This document shows, in pieces, positions 36,901 through 49,712 of a stretch of 64,000 bases of DNA. The DNA lies in assembly GCF_032884065.1 (NCBI RefSeq), contig NC_088868.1:928001-992000 (forward strand), written 5' to 3'. How positions within the stretch are numbered: the stretch's first letter is position 1; each line of letters opens with the position of its first letter. The DNA comes from Artemia franciscana (lineage: Eukaryota; Arthropoda; Branchiopoda; Anostraca; Artemiidae). A program made the position numbers and the translations under genes. A model generated the notes under the pieces. The model searched no databases, had not been told where the DNA came from, and saw only the letters and a program-made list of their open reading frames with translations.

Positions 36901-37045
36901 GCAGTCAATTGACAAATTGATGGTCAACTGTCAAAAACGACCTTGATAACATTGATAGATTTCGGAGGTTTGGCAGAGAGTGGGAGATCTGCAGGCTCCG
37001 GTTTGCTGAAGGGCTGGCACAAGATTGCAACAAATGGGAGTCAAC
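33980..37045 (+). mobile_element. Second LINE family, full-length-like but heavily mutated
   Basis: A 5' region with AGGCGGATAGGGGAAC and ACACCATCGTAGGACG leads into an endonuclease (RLVMAVEMNRYQADV, CLSETRL; SENSYLFLNSGAYDGSG, LGVGFMIGLRGQKALL near 34560-34790). An RT follows (IFNPNRDGQDASM near 35690; NQHGFCRGRGCTDQIFALCL near 36020-36080; YYADDIVALAAD with YADD at 36262-36273; GMKINTVKSKV near 36350). The C-terminal RRFGREWEI...AEGLAQDCNKWES ends near 37045. Stops and frameshifts break every domain, so it is a pseudogene, though YADD survives. Confidence 0.82.
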
Positions 37046-38059
37046 AAAGTAAAGTACTTTCATATAAATACGAGATTTCATTTTTTCTAGATCTCGTTGC
37101 TATAATGGGTGCATTTGTTAGACTTTTGCAATGTTTCTGAGAAATTGTGGAACTTGAAAAAACTATCTATTGGGCCATTAGTATTAGTAGAGACGAAGTG
37201 GGAAATAGATTAAATCGATCGTGCAATAGCTTATTCATGGGGCAGATCAAAATTCATGTGCTACGTAATAGCCCTTAAACAAGTGTAAGCTCATAACATA
37301 ATAGAGGGCTACATAATAGCCCCCAAACAAGTGTAAGCCTTGTGATTGAAAGTCGGGATGAGGTCAAAGCTGGAAGAGGCAACGAATCGTAGCTAAGTTA
37401 GCAAACAAGAAATTAATTCAATATATAATTCTTAAGTTTCTTTGACCTGTTGCCTTATATAACCTTAGATTACCTATATAGTTCAAATGATCTTAACCTT
37501 GTAATTTGAGTTATAGGTGGTGTTCTGCGGCGTGTATAAATTCTTTCAATTAAACATAGTGTTTCCTTTGTGTTAGATGTCATTGCCAAACTGAAATGAT
37601 ACGAGAGAAAATTTTGTGTACCGGAGACAATCTTTTGTAATTTCTGTGTGCTTATTCTGGGGCATTCAGATGTGAGTTTTATTCATTTGTTTATTTTTTG
37701 TGTGATTTTTTTTTGTTTCGGTTCGTCTTTTTTTATATGTTGCGTTACTTTAGTTTAGCTCTAACTCTCTTTCCGTTGATAAAGACTCCCTGACGTGGGG
37801 TCGAAACATTCAGATTTGTATTATTTAAAGTTTGTAGTTTTTTTTTTGTTCCACCTTTTATTAAATTATACCCGTTTTTCTCTCTTAAATTCTGTAAATA
37901 GAAAAGCATGAGGTCTAAGAAATTATTTGAATCTTCTTCCCTTCGTAAAACCACACTATTTTTTAAACTTTATATTTTGCAGCTCTAAAACTAAAAAGTA
38001 TTGTCATATTAGGTAATTTATTTTCTACAGAAATCAAGCTTATGTCTCTATAATCACCA
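37046..38059. other. No recognisable gene
   Basis: A short direct repeat GGGCTACATAATAGCCC / AATAGCCCTTAAACAAGTGTAAGC lies at 37265-37345. Otherwise nothing seen. Confidence 0.45.
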
Positions 38060-38480
38060 CACTCACTCTTATCACCCTTCTTATAAAGGGGTTTAATTAG
38101 AGTTTTCCTGAAATCGCTAGGTACTTCCGCTTTTCAAAAATCACATTGATAATCTTAGTAACTTTTCTATAGCTTCATAATCATCATATCTCAAAATTTC
38201 GTTTACCACACTATCAGCACCAGAGGCCTTAAAATTTTGAGTCTTTTGAGTTTTTAATTTTTTTTTTAATTTTTGGAAAAATAAAATTAACCACCAAATA
38301 TTTGGCTCTTACTCTGTTGGGTCCAGATGTCCTGCTTTTCCTACGACCCTTGTAAGAGTTTCTAAAAACTATCTTTTCACTTATACTGTTTTGATTTAGA
38401 CAAATTACGTTTATGTACCCCTGAATCTTTCCTTCATCTCAATATTTGTCTCCTTCTTCTTCGATGAACAATAATCGTCT
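38060..38480 (-). mobile_element. RTE-like LINE scrap (N-terminal RT)
   Basis: The minus strand has NKAPGAD-like and KKGDKSECG-like segments (38060-38240), the same region as 24900-25060 of the better-preserved copy. Upstream residues (38290-38480) also belong to it. Confidence 0.65.
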
Positions 38481-39377
38481 GTCTCCCATAGTTATTTATC
38501 TTCTTTCCTAAATGGCATTTTTCAAAGCTGAGACTCGATTAGTGCCAGGAAAAAGGGATTTCTATTCGTTTACTACTCGGATCCTGAAACTGATAATCGA
38601 TTATTTTTTTTTCCTCACTCCTTAATCTTTTGTTCAGAATGGAAGTGGATACCTTAAACCGTATGAAAAACTGCTTTAAATGTGTTATAGGCGTAGAAAA
38701 GGCAGAGTGGTGGTTCTGGCCAGTCATCTTCTCGATGTAAAGACTTGATTAAACCCCCCCCCCCCTTCCTCCCTGGTTCCCAAAAATTTCCAGACTAAGT
38801 TTTGACAAAACTTTTTATTTACTAACCTAATTTATTATGACAAATATAATTAAAACTAGTTATATTTGGTCTACCTACTTTTATTTTCAAGGAATGGCGA
38901 TAAAGGTATGGGAATTAATGAATGAAAGTTTAAGATTCAATTTGCTTAGGCTATACTTCCTGGTAACATCGTCCTCTACCTTATTTTAGTAAGAATAAAA
39001 TTTAAAAAACTAAAAAATGATTTCAATCGTTATATTATTTATTTGAAATTTTGTGCCCCTGCAATTTCTGTGCCCGGGGCATGTGCCCCCTTTGTCCCCC
39101 CTAAAATCACCTCTGAATTTGAAGGACTAGCCCCTCAAAATATACCATAGAACCATACAGTAGCTAATATATATCATAATATTCTATAGTACCCCGAAAT
39201 TCCTTTAAATAACAAAAGGCGAAGATTTTTTAGAAAGCGAACCACAAAAATGTCAACCTTTTTAAGAATTGTGACTGTGTACAAACCCAGGGTGTGCGGG
39301 AGAGAGCTGTAGTCCTTATCTTCCCCCTTAGTGTTTTAAGGAAATCTGCGTACATACCTATTTTAAATATACAAAAT
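38481..39377. other. No recognisable gene
   Basis: AT-rich sequence with a C-run at 38755-38765. Confidence 0.4.
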
Positions 39378-39610
39378 TTTCCTTTTTTGGTAGAATTTTC
39401 CTTCCGTTGGTAATTTTTTTTTTGGCAGAGTATTTCTTCTTTGGATAGAATTTTCCTTTTTTTTTTGGTAGAATTTTCCTTTTTTGGTAGAATTTTCCTT
39501 TTTTGAAAGAATTTTTCTTTTTTTTTGGTAGAATTTTCCTTTTTTTTAGAATTTCCTCTTTTGATAGAATTTTTCTTCATTGGCAGAATTTTCCTTTTTT
39601 GGTAGAATAT
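39378..39610. repeat. Minisatellite of TTTTGGTAGAATTTTCC units
   Basis: About nine variants of the unit, 18-29 bp each. The minus-strand Lys/Asn/Ser frame (ENSTKKK repeats) is produced by this repeat. Confidence 0.9.
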
Positions 39611-39769
39611 GAAGATATACTATGCTACTATAAATTTTCATTTATTTTCTAACTAAATTGAAAAAGGTGTTAGATATAAACAATAAAAATATATTTAAAT
39701 TATTATTTTTAAATTATTAAATATAATATTATTTTTTCTTTTTTGCTGGATTATCATTAAAAAACAAGA

Positions 39770-39950
39770 TGCTAGCAGAAGAACTGGCTTAAAAAATGAG
39801 CCAAAAACCGGCTTAAAAAATGAGCCGGTTTAAAACCAAGATTCGAACAGAAGAACCGGCTTAAAAAATGAATCAAAAACGGACTTAAAAAATGAACCGG
39901 CTTAAAAACAAGATGCTAGAGAAAGAACCGGCTTAAAAACGTGCTATAGC
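39770..39950. repeat. Minisatellite of GAACCGGCTTAAAAAATGA units
   Basis: Six to seven copies of a ~20-bp unit, interleaved with a ~60-bp longer period that contains AACAAGATGCTAG. Confidence 0.88.
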
Positions 39951-40194
39951 TTTTTACCAGGATTTGCTTTTTGTTAGGACTCTTTTTCACCTTAAAACTT
40001 GCAAAAAGCTCAAATTATTCAAACCTCATTTTAAAATTTTGAAGCAATTTGTTTATTTTTCGTGAAACCCAAGGGGTGCCCACTATGTGCCGTCTGATTT
40101 AAATCTTAAACTGCCACTTATCCCGAACTGCCACTTATAGAAGGCCTCTTGTAACGCGTAGAGGTGTACTTCTACAACGTTGTCCCTCCTGCTT

Positions 40195-40385
40195 TCACGC
40201 TTGGTACGCGTGAAATGGTTTCACGTATGGTTTCACGCATGGTAACAGTACCTTTACATTAGCTAACATTAGTAACTTTGTTACATTAGCTAATAAATGT
40301 AACTTTGTTACATTAGCTAACAGTACCATGGTTTCACGCATGGTACTGCTTTCACGCATGGTACGCGCATGGTACACATGATTTT
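40195..40385. repeat. Interleaved short repeats with palindromic character
   Basis: GGTTTCACGCATGGTA-type units (five or six) flank two copies of TAACTTTGTTACATTAGC. ACGCGT and CATGG palindromes recur. Confidence 0.85.
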
Positions 40386-40494
40386 TTGAATGAAGGTTAT
40401 CTTTCGAATGAACTACAAATGATACTTTAAGCTTTTTTTTGGGGGGGGGAAGTGGCAATGCAACTCTTATTTTTGGTAATTCCTGTTCGTTATC

Positions 40495-42165
40495 AAACAG
40501 TTCGTGGTAACCCGGCTCAATAGTAACCGAAATTCTAAAAAATAGAATTTTGATAACAATAATTACATCAAAAGAATCGCATTTTAATAGTAATTTTAAA
40601 CATATAAGTTTCATCAAGTTTATTCTTACCCATCAAAAGTTAGGAGCCTGTGATAATTTGCCTCATTTTAGAAAATAGGGGGAATACCCCTAAAATTCAT
40701 AGAATCTTAATGAAAATCAGACCGTCAGATTCAGCGTATTAGAGAACCGTATAGTAGAAGTTTCAACCTCCTATCTACAAAAATGTGGAATTTTGTATTT
40801 TTTGCCAGAAGACAGATCACAGATGCGTGTTTGTTTGTTTGTTTGTTTTTTCTTTTTGTTTTTTCCCCAGGGGTGATCGTATCGACCCAGTGGTCCTTGA
40901 TTGTCTCGAGAGGGCTCTTTCTAACGGAAATTAAAACTTCTAGTGCCCTTTTTCGATGACCAAAAAAATTCGAGGGCACCTAGGCCCCCTCCCACGCACA
41001 TTTTCCCCCACTGTCATCGGATGAAAATTTTGACATAGCCATTCTGTTCAACCTAGTCGAAAGCCTAAAAACTATGTCTTTGGGGACGACTTAATCCCCC
41101 ACAGTCCCTTGGGAAGGGGCTGCAAGTTATAAACTTTGACCATTGTTTACACGTAGGAATGGTTATTATGAAGTGTACAGACGTTTTCAGGGGGACTTTT
41201 TCGCGTTGGGGTGGGGATGGTTCGGGGGGAGGAGTTACTTAGGAGGATTTTCCATATAGGAATTTATCAAGAGGGAAGAGAATTTCCATGAAGGGGGCGC
41301 ATGATTTTCTAGCATTATTTAAAAAAAAAAACAATGAGAAAATAAATAAACAAAAAATTTTCACCTGGAAGTAATGAGTAGCATTAAAACTTAAAACGAA
41401 CATGAAATATTACGTATATAAGGGGGTTCGTCTCCTCCACAATACCTTGTTCGTGACGCTAAAGTATTTTTAGTAATTTCAACTATTTATTCTACGGCCT
41501 TTGTGATTCAGGGGTCATTCTTAAAGATTTGGGATAAAATTCAAGCTTTAGTGTAAAGAGCGAGGCATTGACGAGGGGGCAAACCCCCTCATATACGTAA
41601 TAAAATTACACAAATATAGAAGTTCGCTACGTAAGTTAATTCGTAAGGTACGAATGTTTATTATTAACAAAAACATTCGTACAAAAAAAATCTAGTTACA
41701 TTTTTATGTAACCAAAAATTGAAAGGCAACTAGGCCTCCTCCCCCACCCCCTTTTTTTATTAAAATCCGATCAAAACTATGAGAAAGCCATTTAGCAAAA
41801 AAAATATGCAAATTTTGTTTTAATTATTCATGTGTGGTGAGCCAAAATCAAAACATGCATTAATTCAAAAACGTTCAGAAATTAAATAAAAAAAAACAGT
41901 TTTTTTTTACTGTAAATAAGAAACGAAATTAAAACTTATAAACGAACAGAAATTATTCCGTATATAAAAGGGGTTCCCCCCTCCGCAACGCGTCACTCTT
42001 TACGCTGAAGTTTTTCTTTTGTTTTAAAAGTAGAGTTGTAACAAATAGTCAAACATTAGCGTAAAGAGTGAGGCGTTGCGGGGGGGACCCCTTTCATATA
42101 CGGAATAATTTCTGTTAGTGTTAAGCTTTAATGTCACTCCTTACTTGCAGTTAAAAAAACTTATT
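40495..42165 (+). repeat. Fold-back family, longest plus-strand copy
   Basis: From AACAGTTCGTGGTAAC at the left it runs through CATCAGATTCAGCGTATT-type, GATCGTATCGACCCAGTGG, GAGGGCACCTAGGCCCC and GACTTAATCCCCCACAGTCC blocks. Two separate hairpin-forming modules follow (41390-41620 and 41930-42165), each a pair of inverted arms around a TTTAGCGTAAAGAG core. No coding frame survives. The superfamily is unknown to me. Confidence 0.8.
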
Positions 42166-42424
42166 TTTGTATTTAATAAGTTTCAGTGGCTACTGGTTTG
42201 CGGCGAAGTTTTCGTACGGAATGGTTCGTATTAGCCTTTGTATGCTCTTTCGTAGTAATTGTTTTTACTTTGAGTTTGGATTATTTATAGGATAACCATA
42301 TATCTGCCCGTTTTAGTTTTAAATATCGCTTTTAAATATTGCGTTAAAAACATTTTTTTGACAAAAAAAAACTTATATTCAGTATTTTCTTATTTATTGT
42401 GTTTTACTGACTAGACAAAGAACC

Positions 42425-42665
42425 CTGTTTATTCCTCAACTACTACTAACAACTAATTTAAGCACCGAACCACCTGAGGCAATACAGCTGTGTACACTCC
42501 TGCTTCGTCCCAATATATTCAAAGCCTCTCTCTTTACCCCACCGATGGGGATCCAATTTGCTTGAAATACTTCCTTATGACCACTTCTCGACCTGTTTTT
42601 CATTGGACTCCAGATGGACGACTAACAAGCTCAATTCCTCAACGGCCTCCGGTATTTCTCGATAG
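42425..42665 (-). mobile_element. RTE-like LINE, 3' end only
   Basis: ACTACTACTAAC at the left (the TAG tail on the minus strand) is followed by the complement of the RLGWRRS...GLRRLG end, as at 23.7 kb, then older sequence. Confidence 0.7.
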
Positions 42666-42728
42666 GTAAATGTGTAAGGTAAATGTGTAGATGGAATAAA
42701 ATTGAGAAGATGAAAATGATTAGTCTAG

Positions 42729-43027
<299 letters not shown>

Positions 43028-43080
43028 CAGAATGGACCAAATGGAGCAATAGACATGAAAGAGGTACTTGTTACAAATAC

Positions 43081-43523
43081 ATAATTACTCAGAACACACT
43101 AAAGAATTTTGATCTGAATGCAAGATCCGAGAAAACCGGTTTCAAAGCCACAAAGACAAGTGACAGGTGACAGAATGCTCTGGATTTATATAACTTAGGC
43201 TATATATTTGCAAATTAGGGGAGGCGGTAAAGTGTTTGGACAGCGTGGAATTAGAAAACAACTTTTAGTTCATAATATGCAGAATAATTGTAGCTAAAAC
43301 ATTTTGCATGCAGACCCGCTGTTCTTTACCCAGTATTTGTTAATTATTCAGAACACACTAAAGAATTTTAATTTTACCCCAACATCCTAATATGCAAATA
43401 TATAGTCCAAATTATATAAATCCAATGCATTCGGTCACCTGTCACTTGTATTTGTGGCTATGAAACCAGTTTTCTCATATCTTACATTTAGATCAAGAAC
43501 TTTAGTGTGTTCGGAATAATTAA
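43081..43523. mobile_element. MITE with ~150-bp terminal inverted repeats
   Basis: The left arm (43082-43232: TTACTCAGAACACACTAAAG ... GGGGAGGCGGTAAAGT) is inverted in the right arm (43370-43522: TTTACCCCAACATCC ... CTTTAGTGTGTTCGGAATAA) at roughly 80-85% identity by eye. A third copy of the terminal motif lies at 43345-43375. No coding potential. A related scrap is at 52110-52175. Confidence 0.85.
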
Positions 43524-46011
43524 GAAGTACCATGAAGGGTATAGTAACGTCAATAAATTTGGATTGTGCTGCCATAGATGGCAGATTAAGCATTTGCCGG
43601 TAAGCCGGTTTCAACTGTTGCTGCTGTTAACGTTACAAACTGAGCTCAATAGACATTTGCTTTTTGGGGATAGAACGATACATTTGATACATTTAATGCA
43701 TTAGTGTAACAAATTTCATCAATAGCTCATGTGAAGTGGCCACACGCTCACAAAGACTTCTCCTGTGTTTAGCGCTTTTTTCCATATACCATTAAATGTT
43801 GCACTTTTGTTTTATCAGGAGAGGGAGGTGTATCATTGATCTGTCCCCTCCCCCTCCCTCCCTTGGTAGTGCCAAAGAAGGGATTTAGATCTAAAACCCT
43901 AATATGGAGCCCTCAGTGAAAAGGCTCTAGTGCAACTGCTTTTGCACGTGCAACACTTAGACCATCAGACCCTTCATTTGCTCAAGTTCTTTTTTAAGTA
44001 ATGTTTTTTTTGGCTACTTTTTTCTATTTTTGGAAACTTCCCGAGAAGAATTTCCAAAGGAAAGAAAAACTTGACATGCTCTTATAATCCGACAAACAGA
44101 CGAATCTTGGAATCGCACTGATTCAATTAAACAGGGAATATCCTGAAGGACCCGCCCTCTGGGCGGGAAAGCCGGATCTTAGCAGTTCCTAACTTACTTC
44201 CGAAGCCTAGAACTTGTAAGTGTTGAGTTTTTCACTTGACGTTGGGCTTCCTTCCCACGTTTCCCTTTGGGTGTTAATCCATAATTAGTTTCTTCTGCAA
44301 AATTCCGGCGACAGGAAACCCGGCTCTAAAAGGAAGGAAACTGTGTGTAGAGGAGGGAAAAGGTATGTAGTCTTAAAAGTAAATATGCTTAGTAGGAAGG
44401 GAAAATCCCAAGATTCTGATTCTTGTGCAAATAGAACAAAGTTGTATTATATCCTGGGTTTTACAGGCTTTTCAGGGACTAATAGATCATGGTAAGTGGT
44501 TAGCTCTGAATATGTTATTGCTATGTGAGTGTTTACGTAAAACCTGTTATTCAAGCCGCGTTAATCCTTTACGCTACTTTACCGAGACTTTCTTGCGTTA
44601 GTTTCTAAAATATTTGTTGGTTTTAATGCAAAGGTTGAGGGGTAGTAGAGGAGCCTGAAGTTAGAGGGGGTCGTGGGATACATTTAAAAATTACCTTTCC
44701 TAAACTGGTAGCGTCTTATCTTTCTAAGGGTTGTCATTTGTGTCGATCTTAGGGATGGGAATATTCCTTCTCTTCTCTTTGTACAGGTTAGTCTCAATTA
44801 ACAGCATTTTTTGCATTTTTTCTATGCATTTTTAAGTTTAGCGATACTTTTATCTTTCCTATTTTTCAAAGCCAAACGACTTTTTATTGAAAATATCTTG
44901 AAAATTTTATTAGAAATGTTGAAAAAAATTTAATAGAATTATTGATAAATATTTTGAAATATGATGAAATGTCCATATCATATATTTATGGAGGATTCTT
45001 CAATCTTTCTCAGATACATAAGCTTAACAAGACTCTAGTTTTTAGAAATTTTTGAGTGGTAAATTATTACAATTATTTTTTTTTACTAGGCTTGAGAATG
45101 TATTTTTAAACCTAAGAACACCTCATTATAAACTATCAATATTCAATCTCTCTTCAATACCAGCTGTCTTCCTGTAATTTTTTATTCTGCGCAAACTCTA
45201 GAAATTATGTCTTCCGGTATTCACAAAACCTTCAAACTTTTATTTTGACATTAATAATTGACCACACGAATTGCCACCTGAGATCAAAACTGTCCAACCA
45301 CTCGAAAACTCATTCTAAAAAAAGTTAATTATTTTTTAATTAACTATTTTTTATATTAGTTAATTATTTTTTACATTAGGCTAATTATTTTGAACGCTCC
45401 TTTTCGATCACCCCATTGATCAGTTAGAGAAATTATATCAGCTTAATTTTTATTCAGTCATTCGTGATATTCAAAATAAATAAGTGGGATAGGATATATC
45501 CCTCGGTTCAAAGGATAATCTAGGACTGTCAGGACACTGCAGCCCCCGACAAGTACAGCTTACTAAAGTTACTTTGGGTTTTATTTTAGTTAAAATTAAA
45601 GTCGCTGCTTCATTTATGCAAGAAATCTGAAACTTTTGGAAAATTTTCAACGTACATACATTAATTTATTTATTAACTTCCCTCGAAATCGTGGAGCATA
45701 TAAATACATAAATAAAAACTGCTATAATACTTCAACAAACCGAAGTCAGCAGCGATAAACAACAGGCTCAGAAACATAGCTAAAAAATAAATAATAGAAA
45801 TAATAACAAATAAAGCTATCTAAAGCGTTATTCAAATTCTAGAAAAAAAGGTTATGGATGTAGATAATATTTAAATAAGTTAAAAGCCGTCTATTTTAAT
45901 TTTACCTAACTAAAAACAGTTCTTTAATTTCATTAGATAAAAAAACAATCGAGGTCGAGGCCGAAGGCCTCGACCGAGATCCGTTTATTCTTGAATTTAA
46001 AAAAAGGGAAG
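43524..46011. other. No recognisable gene; one GC-rich hairpin
   Basis: Unique-looking sequence. At 45953-45975 GGTCGAGGCC-GAA-GGCCTCGACC is a perfect 10-bp stem with a 3-nt loop. I see no coding exon with convincing signals. Confidence 0.45.
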
Positions 46012-47632
46012 TTTTTAAACTGAAAGTAAGGAGCGACATTATAACTTGAAACGAACCCTTCCTCAACGTCCCGCTCTTTACGCTGAAATTTGACTCTTTC
46101 TCTCAACTCTACTTTTTAAAACAGTAGAAAACTTTAGCGTAAAAAGCCAGGCGTTGAGGAGGGAACAGCCCATTTAATATACGGAGTAATTTCTGTTTAT
46201 TTTAAGTTTTAATGTCGCTCCTTACTTTCAGTTAAAAAAACTTGTTTTTTTTTTAATTAATACATGTTTTGATTTTGGCTCTCCGCACATGAATAATTAA
46301 ATGAAATTTTGTGTATTATTTTTTTTTGCTAAATGCCTTTCTCATTTCTCATAGCTCTGATCGGACGATTTTGAGAAACAGGAGCGGAGGAGGAGGTATA
46401 GTTGCCCTCCAATTCTTTGGTTACTTAAAAAGGCTACTAAAACTTTAAATTTCTTACGAACGTTTTTATTAGTAAAAAATATACATAACTTACAAATTAA
46501 TTTACGTAACGAACTTCTATATTCGTATGCTTTTATTATGTATATGATGAGGTTCGCCTCCTCATCAACACCTCACTCTTTACACTAAAGCTTAAATTTG
46601 TCTCAATTCCTCAGGAATGATCCCGAATCACAAAGGCCGTAGAATAAATATTTGAAATTACTAAAAATACTTTAGCGTAAAGAGCGAGGTATTAGGAGGA
46701 GACGAACCCCTCATATGCGTAATAGTTTCTGTTCGTTTTAAGTTTTAATACTGCTTCTTACTTTCAGTCGAAAAAACTTTTTCATATTTATTTTTCCTTG
46801 TTCTTTTAAATAATTCTAGAAAATCCTGCACCTCCTTCATGGAAATTATCTTCTCCCATGACAAATTCATCCATGTAAAGTTTCCCCAGCATAGCCTTTC
46901 CCCCAACCAAAAAATCCCCCTCAAAATGTCTGTAAACTTCACAATAGCCATTACTATGTGTCAAACTGGTCAAAGTTTGTAACTTGAAGCCCCTCCCACG
47001 GGGACTGCGGGGGAGTAAGTCGTCCCCAAAGACACAGTTATTAGGTTTTTCGACTATACTGAATAAAATGGCTATCTCAGAATTTTGATCAGGTGACTTT
47101 GGGGAAAATATGAGCGTGAGAGGGGTCTAGGTACCCTCCAATTTTTTGGTCACTTAAAAAGGGCACTAGAACTATTAATTTCCGTTAGAATGAGCCGTCT
47201 TGTGACATTCTAGGACCACTGGGTCGATACGGTCACCCCTGAAAAAAAAACAAAAACAAATAAACAAATAAAAAAACATCTGTGATCTGTCTTCTGGCAA
47301 AAAATACAAAATTCCACATTTTTGTAGATAGGGGCTTGAAACTTCTACAATAATGTTCTCTGATACGCCGAATCTGACATTGTTCTTTTCATTAAGATTA
47401 TACGACTTTTAGGGGGTGTTTCCCCCTATTTTCCAAAATAAGGCACATCTTCTCAGGCTCTTAACTTTTGATTGGTAAGACTAAAGTTGATGAAACTTAT
47501 ATATTTAAAATCAGCATTAAAATTCAATTCTTTTGATGTAATTATTAGTATCAAAATTTCGTTTTTAGAGTTTCGGTTACTATTTAGCCGGGTCGCTCTT
47601 TACTACACTTCGTTACCACGAACTGTTTGAAA
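46012..47632 (-). repeat. Fold-back family, full-length minus-strand copy
   Basis: Its right end is the terminal motif in reverse (TTCGTTACCACGAACTGTTT, near 47607-47628). The two hairpin modules are at 46015-46255 and 46540-46780. In the first, GAAAGTAAGGAGCGACATT (46022-46040) has its exact reverse complement at 46211-46229. Confidence 0.85.
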
Positions 47633-48714
47633 CTTTGGAACTAATTCAGTTTTACCCAAAAAAACTGGAGAACTAATAAAAATTTACTATATATTAAACA
47701 GCAAAGACGGATTGATGAAAACCGCAATTCTTTAAATCTAAATGAAGCTTTGTTGAACAATGATTTATAAAAGATGATTTATTAAAGATTTAAAAGATGA
47801 TTTAAAGATGATTTATCCCTAAAAACAATGGCTTGTTCCTCCACATCCAGGGCCGTTCCTAGGGTTGGTAGTGCCCAAGGAAAAATTAACTACAGTGTCC
47901 TCCCTCCCTACTCAAATATAAGTAAAAAAGCCGAATAGAAGTTACAATTTAATCAATGTGGACAATCCCCCCTGACGCCCCCCCAGGTGACAAAAAGTCC
48001 AAATTGACTACTACCCCTCAATTTATTAACATGCCAGTTTTGAAGTTTTGAAAGATTCTGAAATTTTATTTATGTACATAATCTTGGGTAGATAGAAATT
48101 AACGAAGAATTTAAGTTTTTGAGTGAAACTTCTCTCCTGTGTTTAGTCCCATTTTAAACCTTGGTGTTGTAATTTGATATCAATGATACAGTAAGAATGT
48201 TTATCCACGAGTTTTAAGATAAATTTAATTTTCATTCTAATTTTTAGATTTTATTTTGCGTTCCATTAATTCCGATGCATTTAACTACGGGGCAACACTA
48301 GATAGTGTATGATAACACGGTGGACTTAATGGAAATTTAGGGAAGAAAATCAGGAAGGAAAATAAGGCTGACAAAAAATCCTTCCCCAATTGCTGACGGG
48401 GAGAAAATCGTACAGGAACAAAAGACCTGATTCTAAGACCTGATTTCTAAGACCTTTTAAAATGTTTATTTTTAAAATGTTTATTTTTGTCAAAGTAAAA
48501 GAAAGCAAAACAGAAACAGCCAAAACTAATGTTAAAAATAAATCAAACAAGAAATCCGTCAAACAATAAAAATGGTTAATAAAAGATTGACACAGACTAG
48601 TAAAATATAACATTAAGAATTTTGTGTCCAACAACTAAAAATGAATATTGCACTATTAATCGCGTAAGAAATCAGAGGGATGAAAGAGATAAAATACTTT
48701 ACTTATAAACAATT
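47633..48714. other. No recognisable gene
   Basis: Short tandem duplications AAGATGATTTA (47770-47815) and TTTAAAATGTTTATTTT (48455-48487). A CCAGGGCCGTTCCTAGGG motif at 47848 resembles the MITE-like family of 16.3 kb. Confidence 0.45.
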
Positions 48715-49145
48715 ATCAAACAGTTCGTGGTAACGAACTGTAGTAAGGACAACCCGGCTCAAAGTTTTTTGCTGTTTTAAAAAGAAGAGTTGAGAGAAAG
48801 AGTCAAACTTTAGCGTAAAGAGCGGGGCGTTGATGAGGAAGCAGCTCCTTTCATATACGAAGTAATTTCTGTTTGTTTTAAGTTTTAAAGTCGCTCCTTA
48901 CTTTCAGTTAAAAAAACTTGTTTTTTTTTTTTTTTTAATTTCTGAACGTTTTTGAATCAATGCATGTTTTGATTTTGGCTCTTCGCAGAGGAGTAATTAA
49001 AACGAAATTTGCATTTTTTTTTGGCTAAATGGCTTTCTCATAATTTTGATCGAATTATTTTGAGAAAAAAAGAGCAGGGGAGGAAGCCTAGTTGCCCTCC
49101 GATTTTTTGGTTAATTAAAAAGGCAACTAGAACTTTTAATTTTTT
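48715..49145 (+). repeat. Fold-back family, internally deleted copy
   Basis: The perfect terminal palindrome CAGTTCGTGGTAACGAACTG is at 48721-48740. It jumps straight to one arm of the second hairpin module and the TGCATGTTTTGATTTTGGCTC region. Confidence 0.85.
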
Positions 49146-49712
49146 TTTAATTTAAATTATAAGCTAAAATCAATAGCCGAATTCACCTTAAAAGTCACAA
49201 ACAAACATAGACATGCAGAAAAAATAGGGAAAATTTTCTCAAGGCAGTGGAATTCAATTCAGTTAATATTTCGGCCCTGTGTCCAAGGGCCGTCTTCAAG
49301 GAAGTAGTGGCTGTTCTAAAAGTTTTCAAAAATATTTTATAATATTTGTTTAAAAATTTTCAACATTTTTAACATTTATTATAAATGACATTCCACGATC
49401 ATTGGTTTTAAAATTCTATCCCTGAAAAAAAAAAGATAAACGCGTATCCATAAAACATGTAAGCTACAGAATTTTGCATTTTATAAATGTGGGCTTGAAA
49501 CTTTTGATCAAGTGTTTCTTTAGACATCTGAGAATTCGATTGTGCAATTTTGATCTAGGCCCTGACCCTATTCGAGGCTGCTCCTCCTTTTTAAAGGTAA
49601 CTGAAATCTAAATCCCCAGAGAACCAAAACATTATATAATTCAAAATATTTTTATTCTTTATTCAAAAAATAAGTAGTTTAAAAGAAAATTTAATTACTT
49701 TTTTATTTCCAG
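49146..49712 (+). other. Likely intron upstream of gene 2 exon
   Basis: AT-rich. GAATTCAATTCAGTTAATATTTCGG...CCAAGGGCCGTCTTCAAGG at 49250-49300 resembles dispersed sequence in other genomes but is not placed. A T-rich tract (49690-49710) leads to the acceptor. Confidence 0.4.

Noticed and set aside
39230-39580. 116-codon Lys/Asn/Ser-rich minus-strand frame
   Set aside because: Follows the TTTTGGTAGAATTTTCC minisatellite; no independent support.
40195-40617. 140-codon minus-strand frame with repeated LLANVTKL
   Set aside because: Created by short interleaved repeats and the edge of a fold-back element.
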